Of a DNA stretch of 64,000 nt, positions 56,848 through 64,000 are shown one piece after another. Under the pieces are notes generated by a model. That model did no database searches. It was not told the origin of the DNA and worked only from the letters and a program-made list of their open reading frames with translations. The stretch is from Rostrohypoxylon terebratum (taxonomy: Eukaryota > Ascomycota > Sordariomycetes > Xylariales > Hypoxylaceae). Every line of letters begins with the position of its first letter. Within the stretch, counting starts at the first letter, position 1. A program made the translations under genes and the position numbers. Location of the stretch: positions 1-64,000 of the forward strand of contig MU385931.1 in assembly GCA_022497145.1 (NCBI GenBank), written 5' to 3'.

Positions 56848-58264
56848 ATGGATGCCATTCTGTCCCAGATCTCGCAGCTGGCGTCTTCCGCCGACAGACA
56901 TACGCGTCGGGGTATCATCGACTCGCTGCGAAAAGCTGCAGACTCGCTCGAGGATGCCGTCGGTACCGTACATAGATTCGGACACATTGTGAGACGATAG
57001 AAGAGATATAACGATAACTTGACCGGACACTGATCTCTACTAGGATCTCGAAAAAGCCTCTATTCAGTTAGGCTATGATTTGAACATCTTCAAGTTCCTG
57101 GTCGCGGCTAAGGCCCCCCGGACCGTAGAGGAAGTTGCTGAACAAGCTAATGCTAGCCCTCAACTTATGAGTATGGATTCACCAGTGCAACTAGAATACT
57201 ATTCTATCGGTTCACCTGACAATTACGTGTAGAGAGACTTCTTCGTTATTATAATGCTACCAATGTCGTTACCGAAGTTGACGTCGGCACATTTGAAGCT
57301 AACAACGTCACCCGTAACCTGTGTGAGGACTTGACGGAAGCCGCAATCGGCCACTAGTACGTTGGCGTCGACATTGTGATGTTCCTCTGCTTATGCATAG
57401 CTTACTCTTCTGGGATGTTTAGCTACGGCATTGTGGCCAAACAGTATCAGGAGACTCCTGCATACTTAAAGGAAATTGGCTACCAAAATCCCACAGATGA
57501 GACGAACACGGCATTCCAATACGCCTTCGGCACCAAGGTTCATCCCTTCCAGTGGATGGTCGAGCACCCCGAGCAGCTAGATCACTTCAATAAGTATATG
57601 TCCCTCCGCCGCCAAGCCGAGCTCTCATGGTTAGCCGTGTACCCGGTCCGCGAGGAGGCTGCCGGCCTCACCGATCCAGAGCGGCCTCTGTATGTCAACG
57701 TCGGCGGTGGAATCGGCCACCAGTGCGCGCAGTTCAAGGAAAAGTATCCCGATCTACCGGGTCGGATCATCCTAGAGGATCTGCCGGGCACCGTGGCCCA
57801 AGCGCTACCGACTCCCGGGGTGGAGAATCTAGCCCATGACTTTTTCACGCCGCAGCCGATCAAAGGTATGTAGATATGTCTCAGACAAATTCTACAAATT
57901 GCCTGTCTTCCGGTTTAGACTCTAGCTGACAAGTATAATAGGAGCGAAGTTCTACTTCATGCGTGGGGTACCACACAACCACCCTCCGCACAGGGTCATG
58001 CTTCTATTCTCCAACATAAAGGAAGCTATGGCTCCGGACTCAGTCTTGCTAGTTGACGAGACTGTGCTACCGGAGAAAGGCGTCGGTTTCATCGCCTCGT
58101 CTATTGATTTGACTATGCTGGGTGCCTTTGCGAGCATGGAGCGGACGGAGGCCGAGTGGCGTGAGCTTGCGGAGAGCGTAGGCTTAGTGCTGACCAAGAC
58201 ATACACATACAACGCTCTCGAGAATGAAACCGTTATGGAGATGAGGCTGCCTGGGTCTTCCTAG
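56848..58264 (+). CDS. Family-2 (PF00891-type) O-methyltransferase, 385 aa
   Basis: This cytosolic SAM-dependent enzyme methylates a hydroxyl group of a small molecule. The five exons are 56848-56988, 57044-57170, 57233-57356, 57423-57865 and 57942-58264. The third intron (57357-57422) removes what would otherwise be an in-frame TAG and restores AAIGHYYGIVAKQYQ. The N-terminal part is the winged-helix dimerisation domain (LGYDLNIFKFLVAAKAPRTV). The SAM-binding loop is VNVGGGIGHQ, followed by the acidic EDLPGTV strand. FYFMRGVPHNHPPHR holds the likely catalytic histidine, and SVLLVDETVLPEKG is the conserved C-terminal strand. Length and order match fungal sterigmatocystin-OMT-like enzymes. Its neighbours suggest it acts on the cluster product. 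Exon joins are all in frame. Confidence 0.88.
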
Positions 58265-59526
58265 TAGGTCAGTGGTGAGGGGATGACAAGAGAAAGCTTA
58301 GGTATGATCTATTGCTGGATTGTTTTACATCTAGGTGACAGGGGCCGCTAGGTATGGAACATGAAGAGCCTTAGAACGCAAGATATGACCAAGTATAGTA
58401 AACATGGCGAATTCGCATTCTATTCGTATAACAATGCACTCCTAAATGCCTCACATCTAAGGTAGTAGTTACTCATTTCCTCTCCTTATCATGCCAACTC
58501 GTGTTTACGGGGTACCACATCTCTAGCCTTCGCTCGCAAGACATTCCCTTATTGTACAAAACCAATTCATCTGGCGGGAATCGGGGAAGGTCGACCCCCC
58601 TCGTCGGCTTTGATGAATCTAAGTGCTTATTCTCTGGACAAGGTTCGACCTCTCCATTACTCGCATTAGCAACTAAATAGGCAAGTATACTATTTTAAGG
58701 GTCCGGTGGCTTCAGTTAGCGGCCTTCTAGTCGTCGTCATCCGGCCCGTCGGCCATTTAGTAGCGATTTCAGAATCGCTCTTGGTTCGGGTAGGATTTGT
58801 GGCGGCTGGCCAGGCGCCATGGGGTGGCAACCGGGGATCTGTGATTGGGAGCGCTCGCTGCCCCGGCCGCCACCTCCTGCAGTAAGCACAGAACTTTTGC
58901 ACTTTCTCTTGCATGGGTGAGGAGGAAACCGGACAGAGTTGCGGAAAGTGTTGACATGGAAAAGACAGTGTGGGTTTTATATGGCTGAACTGTGAGCGGG
59001 TACACGCAAATTCCACGGTGTGTTTCTAGTAATTCGGCAGGCTCTCCCACGATGCATAGACGCCCCACATTCTTCGAAGCCTTGTCGTCGGCCGATAGAT
59101 CGGGTCCCACTCGCTAGCGCTCCCATCTGCAGTCAGGGTGGCAGGGTGGCCGATCTGTGGGGGAGGGGCACGGTATAAGCTACTTAGGTACCTAATATGC
59201 CGGGGGCGGTGGGGTGTGTGAAGTAAGCGTATAGTGGCGGCGACGATGCATCGTAGAGATGGTTACTAGATGTTACGTGAGAGGAAGAATCCTTCTTCAC
59301 GAGGTTGGCTGCCTACTTAGGTAATTGAAGTCTTCCTTTCCTCCCCCATACCCCTATCTAGCTGTCATAGACTCGTAAAGCCACGGTGCCGTCTTCATAG
59401 TACACTCAGATATCATCACCTTAAAACTCCTGCCGCCATCCTAATAATCCGTCTCATTTATTTCTGCCTGCCATTTACGCGTACTATCCGCTAGAGGAAA
59501 GCTTATCAGAGACAAAGAAAATCATC
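58265..59526. other. Intergenic between O-methyltransferase and NmrA-like gene
   Basis: This 1.26-kb region has no convincing gene. Two overlapping minus-strand frames (58690-59110) have no recognisable content. The NmrA-like start at 59527 is preceded by A-rich sequence typical of a fungal leader. Confidence 0.45.
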
Positions 59527-60477
59527 ATGTCTTCCGGGAATCCTACCGTCTTCGTCAGCATGGCCACCGGCACTCAAGGGGGTGCCCTAGCCAGACAGCT
59601 CCAGGCCCTAGGGTGGAACGTCCGCGCCACGGCGAGGGACCTCGACCATCCTAAGGCAAAGGCCTTGCAGGATATTGGCGTCCACTTGACGCCTGGCGAC
59701 TGGGATGACGAGGACGCTCTGCGTAAGGCGCTTACCGGCTGTACTAAGGCCTTCATCGGATATACGGCAAATCTATTGGACTTTGAGGCAGCTCCTAGAC
59801 GAGCCCAGCGTATGGTTCGTCTCGCTAGGGAGGCAGGTGTCACACAAGCCATCTGCACCACCACATTAGGTACCGCCATACTTGAGAAGGGCAAGGAGCC
59901 GCGAATCCCACCTACAAGTCTGTTTGCTCAGCACTTTGCCAGCAAGCGACGCGTGGAAGAGGCCATCGAGAAGGGGGGTTTCGACAGCTGGACGGTACTC
60001 CGGCCCGGCTTCTTCATGGCCAACTTCCTTGACCCCAAGGTTCGGTATGGATACGCCGATGTGCTCGAGAAAGGCGAGTGGGCCAACGTCATGACACCCG
60101 ACCTGACCCTTGGCTTGGTGGATCACGAGTACATCGCCAAGTTCGCCGCCGCTGCCTTCAGGGACCCGGCTAGATTCAACGGCATCCGCGCTGGCCTTGT
60201 TACCGAAGAGCTACCCGTTCAGGAGATGCTGGACCAGCTCGCGGCAGCCATCGGCGACGGGCGGACGCTCAAGGCGCACTTTATGACAGATGAAGAAATC
60301 GAAAAGGCCATCGCGGAAGGCTCATGGGCCGTTTTCTCTCGTGAGCGTTGCGTGCGTTATATGGACATCCTGGCAGACACCAAGGAGCTAGAGAGACTTG
60401 TGCCGGGTTTGACAACGTTTAAGGAGTATCTGGAGAGAGAAAAGGCTCTGGTCAAGTCAACCTACCTATCGACATAG
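59527..60477 (+). CDS. NmrA-like NAD(P)-binding protein, 316 aa
   Basis: This is an atypical short-chain dehydrogenase fold of the NmrA/HSCARG group. The N-terminal Rossmann motif is the variant VSMATGTQGGALARQL (glycine-rich loop, residues about 11-26), followed by WNVRATARDL, where the arginine would favour NADP. A CTTTLGTAI strand and SWTVLRPGFFMANFLDP follow, as in NmrA-like proteins. The Tyr-x-x-x-Lys pair of classical dehydrogenases is not seen; a HFASKRRVEEAI helix occupies that place. Family members are redox-sensing regulators (NmrA binds GATA factors) or tailoring reductases. There are no introns. It sits in the run of biosynthetic genes and could be either a cluster regulator or an isoflavone-reductase-like enzyme. 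Confidence 0.85.
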   Translation: MSSGNPTVFVSMATGTQGGALARQLQALGWNVRATARDLDHPKAKALQDIGVHLTPGDWDDEDALRKALTGCTKAFIGYTANLLDFEAAPRRAQRMVRLAREAGVTQAICTTTLGTAILEKGKEPRIPPTSLFAQHFASKRRVEEAIEKGGFDSWTVLRPGFFMANFLDPKVRYGYADVLEKGEWANVMTPDLTLGLVDHEYIAKFAAAAFRDPARFNGIRAGLVTEELPVQEMLDQLAAAIGDGRTLKAHFMTDEEIEKAIAEGSWAVFSRERCVRYMDILADTKELERLVPGLTTFKEYLEREKALVKSTYLST

Positions 60478-60955
60478 ATGCGGAGAACCGGTTGTTTTGG
60501 AAAGGCTTAATTAGCAAGTTATGTTATTTGCTTGAAAAGGAAATAGAGGGCTGCAGATGTCAATTGTAATAACTAAGAATTTCAATCATAAATGGATTCA
60601 TGTCAATTTTTAATTCTTATGAAAACCACCATATGTTTAACAAATTCCAATAAAACTGTTTCCTTGCGCTACGAACCTAGAACAGGTATGTATGGATGTA
60701 TTACTACGGAACGGACTTCTGTAATCAAACAGTTAAGTTATTCCTGCGGTTTGATTTATATCGATCTATCGCTTCCGGCTATATACGAGCAACTCTGAGT
60801 ATTTGTAGCGCAGCTACACTATACCTAGTAGCTATCCTAGGTATTAGAGCTTGTGCTCCTCTACACTAAGTAAATATCCCTTCTCCAGCCTTTTGCGACA
60901 CATAATACAACTACCCACTGATATCCTTTACGGACACCAAATAAGCATTCTGAGA
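60478..60955. other. 3' intergenic region
   Basis: Two genes converge on this 478-bp AT-rich stretch. Nothing was recognised. Confidence 0.6.
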
Positions 60956-62255
60956 TTATACAGTCTCCCTCGGCATCTGCTCTCTGGTGCTATATGTAAT
61001 GGTATACCCGTCTGTCCTCGTGATATGGTAGGCAGGAAGCTGTTCAGTACTTCCGTTAGGCTGACGGGATCTGGTAAGAGATTCCTTTACACCTATCGAA
61101 GTTTTGCTAGTTCCCTTCGCCATATGAATATTTCTCATCTTATGAGAGTCGGTGTCCAAATCGGTGTATCCGCTGGAAGTGTAGTCGCTGGCCGATGACT
61201 TCTTCATGTATGCGTAGTATCTTCGTAGATAGCTCAGCTTGGAGAAGTTCAGCTTCATAACAGCACGCAGAGTTGGGATGCACCCCATGATAATGACTAC
61301 ATTCTGCTCCGTGTAGCCATATATGAGCTGTGTGCTGCTGGTATATTGCACATCAGGCGTTCCCACGGCCGCATTGGCGACTTGGCCCAAGGCAATCGTT
61401 TTCAGGATAGACATAGTCATGCTCAATATGGAACCGCACAAGATGACTATAAGACTAATCCTCTCCCGGAGAGGCATGTTGAGCTTCCAGACGAAGATGA
61501 CGGGAAAGAGGGCGTATGTCAGATCAGAGAAAGTGAAGCATGCTGTAAAAGAAAAAAACAAGTTAGTAACTTGATAGAAAAATAGGGGGCATTGCCTGGT
61601 GAACTCGTACATTGATTAAAGTATGCGGTATACAACCAGACTCTTGTGTCCCAACGTCGCGTGGGAACGATTGTGAAGTTCCATAGTGCCTCAATCGGTC
61701 TGACCTGCAAGTAGGTCAATGGCATCTGGACGATGCCTGCAACCCACATTAAGGCAGTAAAGGAGATTAGGTAAAAGGTGAACCACTTGTACGGCGCAAA
61801 AAGGCGACTGAGTAGGATAGCAATGGACGTTCGCGACAACAACCCGACGACGATTCCGGGCGGCACCGACACCCAGTTGTCCCGGAGGACGGTCATCATC
61901 TCATCCGAGGATAGACTGTGGTCGTGTTTGCCCATACCATGGGTGAAAGAACTCGTGGCTAATGATTGAAGGGCCAATTGAATCGTCTACGGAATTATAC
62001 TAGTTAACAATGCCGGCGATCCCTCAAGAAGACGAAGTCTACGATTGTTGTTGGGGGATATATGCTCACCACAGCTGCGGTCATGAGATAGTCATCCCAT
62101 CCCCACGTTACTCGCTTGTGCCTACGGACCGCTAGGCGAGCCAAGACGAATCCCAAGGCGATTATCTGGAAGATCCAAGTAATAGCCATGATCATAGGCC
62201 CCCGGCCAAGATTATCTCGGTCAACGGGTGGAGGAGTACTGCTCGAGGAAGACAT
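60956..62255 (-). CDS. PTH11/SAT4-type seven-helix integral membrane protein (rhodopsin-fold), 382 aa
   Basis: The three exons are 62070-62255, 61611-61986 and 60956-61542, with introns of 83 and 68 bp (branches TTAAC and CTAAC) that join in frame. I start at 62255 (MSSSSSTPPPVD), since an upstream ATG would add a non-conserved extension. The family hallmarks are present: RRHKRVTWGWDDYLMTAA after TM1, GMGKHDHSLS in the first extracellular loop, and SRTSIAILLSRLFAPYKWF. Later come VRPIEALWNFT and FSDLTYALFPVIFVWKLNM. The cytosolic tail of about 120 residues is polar. The fungal 'rhodopsin domain' family is large and mostly uncharacterised; PTH11-like members sense surfaces or ligands, and some sit in metabolite clusters. 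Its role here is unknown. It is divergent from the second P450 across 971 bp. Confidence 0.82.
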
Positions 62256-63226
62256 GATGACTAAAATGCCTTTTCTAGGGGCGATTGCGACACTGGGCAG
62301 TAACGGAGAATATAGCCCTGGAGACGAATCAACCAGCGATAGTAAGTATTGACAATAAGGGAGCACAAACGGCATCAAGTATGAGGGGGAAGTGTTGATA
62401 CGTGCAAGTCTTATAGTACATACCATGTACTAACCACAGGGCCAGCCTATTGGTGTTCCCGCAGGCTCACCAGGCAAATGGAAAGCAACCTCCATGGCGT
62501 GTATCGGGAATTCACACCCTCTGCCAAGATTATGGATCATGGAAACGAAGGGTGGTTACACTTCCTTTAACCTGCTTCATGGCTTCTCAGCCTTGAGCCT
62601 TGAACTTTGAATGTAACGCCAGGATTATATAAGCGCTAGATAGTGAAACGTGCTTCTAAATGTGTGGTTGTATCTTTTCGATATACTGCCTCGAGGGGTG
62701 TTTGGAAAGAAAGGGGCGTAGATGTATAAACATCCACCTGCGTCTTGGGTCCTTTTTAGGTAGGTACCTAGTAAGTACCTAGTAGTGGCAGTGTGGTAGT
62801 ATTATAGATCATTACCTACCTGTAGGTTACTTTTGATAATGTAACCTTGTAATTGGTGTCGATAATAACATGCATACAGTCATAATCACGAGGTTTGATC
62901 GGCTGCTTTCGTGGCTCTTTGTCACTCCTTGTCCCGGATCCTTCTAGCCAGTTGACTGTTGATGAATCGGCCCCCTATATTATCGTTACACACAGCCTTG
63001 TCCCAATATGGGACTGAGAGCCTGCAGGTTGTTCCCTAACCAACAACCAACAACCAACAACCAACAGCTCGTAATAGGAGGCCGTTGGTTGGAGAGAAAA
63101 AAAAAAGTCGAGTAAATTTCCAAACTTGGAATCCTAGATACTCACAAACCATCCCTCCAGCCCAAATCTCCCAACCGCCTCCCCAACGTCATTCATCGCG
63201 TAGATTCAACTTCTACCATCGCCACC
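62256..63226. promoter_or_regulatory. Divergent promoter between the seven-helix protein and the second P450
   Basis: TATATAA at about 62626-62632 reads as a TATA box on either strand. A CAACAAC heptamer array lies at about 63040-63067, 160 bp before the P450 start, next to a poly-A run. The P450 start is in the very good context GCCACCATGG. No gene is seen inside. Confidence 0.45.
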
Positions 63227-64000
63227 ATGGAAACTCTCTCTAGCTTGTTATCATGGCAGAGCATTATCTCCACTATCGTCCTTTACTACGTGACAGTCGC
63301 GCTGTACCGGCTGTATCTACATCCTCTAGCTCGGTTCCCTGGCCCTAAACTCGCAGCTGTGACGCGATGGTACGAAGGCTACTACGATCTTTACCAACCC
63401 GGCCAGTATACCTTCAAGATTGCAGAATTGCATAAGCAATATGGTGAGGAGCAACCAGCCCTGTGTGCTGTGGCGTCATTACTCATACACATGTTGGACA
63501 GGCCCAATAATTCGCATAAGCCCCTACGAGCTTCACGTGAATGACGCAGCTTTCTTCGACACTCTATATGGTCGGCAGGAAGGGGTATGGCATAAGTACG
63601 ATTGGTCGGTCAATGCCTTCGCGACGAAAGGTGCTACTATCTGGACGGCCGATCACAACCTCCACAAGAACCGTCGTCTGCCATTAAATCCCTACTTCTC
63701 CAAGGTCAAGGTGTCGAACCAGGAGGACATGATTATGAGACACATCCAAACTCTTTTTGAGAGGTTATCGGGCTTTGCTGCGTCTCAGAAGACTTTCGAC
63801 GCCGGCGCTGCATTTACTGCATTTGTGCGAGATGTTGTCAATGAGTATATATTTGGGAAGCATTATAATGATCTTAAAAAGGAGGACTTTGATGCCGGTA
63901 TGGTGGTCGCGGCACAGGCAGGCGGTCTCTTATGGCGTACTACGAAGTTTATACGCTTCTTCGGTCCCCTCATGCGATCCATCCCGCCGCAGTGGATCAT
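63227..64000 (+). CDS. Cytochrome P450, 5' part (CYP58/CYP65 trichodiene-oxygenase-like), cut by window end
   Basis: Exon 1 (63227-63443) and exon 2 (63502 onwards) are joined across a 58-bp intron, giving KQYGPIIRISPYELHV in frame. The 239 visible residues include an N-terminal anchor (IISTIVLYYVTVALY), LHPLARFPGPKLAAVTRWYE (the proline-rich hinge typical of this group), and the B-C region ATIWTADHNLHKNRR. FSKVKVSNQEDMI follows. The heme-binding region lies outside the window. The frame is open to the last base. This is an ER monooxygenase; relatives oxidise sesquiterpenoids and other metabolites. Its place beside the O-methyltransferase and first P450 suggests a shared pathway. Confidence 0.85.

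Noticed and set aside
57355..57357. In-frame TAG in the O-methyltransferase gene
   Set aside because: A 66-bp intron (GTACGT at 57357 to TTTAG at 57422) removes it and restores conserved GHYYGIVAKQY sequence, so the gene is intact.
58690..59110. Two overlapping minus-strand frames with a CAYCRRW segment and an N-terminal hydrophobic stretch
   Set aside because: No full zinc motif, no convincing signal peptide, and protein-like character does not persist; treated as chance.
1..64000. CRISPR arrays, operons, ribosome-binding sites, rRNA genes
   Set aside because: None seen. The short direct repeats are head-to-tail without spacers, and the window is eukaryotic nuclear DNA.

Overview
This window is nuclear DNA of a filamentous ascomycete, most likely a Sordariomycete; a Xylariales-like fungus is only an impression. 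The evidence is short spliceosomal introns (about 50-165 bp, GTRNGT donors, CTAAC or CTGAC branch sites, YAG acceptors), A-rich sequence before start codons, fungal-only families (PTH11/SAT4-type membrane proteins, fungal AAA ATPases, NmrA-like proteins) and many TAGGTAGGTA-type simple repeats. Genes lie on both strands without operons. I rebuilt exon structures by joining reading frames at splice sites. All family assignments come from motifs and recall, not from a search.

Layout. 0-2 kb is repeat territory: the 3' end of a decayed LTR at the left edge, then a 396-bp solo LTR with an intact 5-bp target duplication. 2.2-10 kb carries an unknown 241-aa protein, a nitrilase, an unknown nuclear-looking protein with a SUMO-interaction-like motif, a 12-TM DHA1 exporter and a secreted lipase. 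11.3-14.3 kb holds an RNA-binding-like gene broken by one in-frame TAG, plus uncharacterised coding remnants. 14.4-30 kb is housekeeping: a fungal AAA ATPase, an M16 metalloprotease of the yeast YOL098C type, a seven-exon ZW10/Dsl1 tether subunit, a tiny TMEM14-family protein and a disordered conserved protein. 30-36.6 kb is gene-poor. 36.6-45.6 kb carries a Rad9/Crb2 checkpoint mediator, a small unknown gene, an Ayg1/FrsA-type alpha/beta hydrolase and ornithine decarboxylase, whose upstream region contains no AUG for 887 bp. 46-51 kb is intergenic with one RIP-like pseudogene.

51.2-64 kb looks like part of a secondary-metabolite cluster: a 14-TM DHA2 efflux pump, a cytochrome P450 with an altered I-helix, a family-2 O-methyltransferase, an NmrA-like protein, a PTH11/SAT4-type seven-helix protein, and the 5' half of a second P450 that runs off the right edge. 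The first P450 and the O-methyltransferase share a 771-bp divergent promoter, and the membrane protein and second P450 share one of 971 bp. No backbone synthase (PKS, NRPS, terpene cyclase, DMATS) is visible, so it presumably lies to the right of the window. A plausible joint logic is oxidation, O-methylation, further oxidation and export.

The observations I would follow first are the AUG-free ODC leader, the tryptophan/acidic lasso in ZW10, the Crb2 orthologue with no visible Tudor domain, the odd P450 and the backbone-less cluster.
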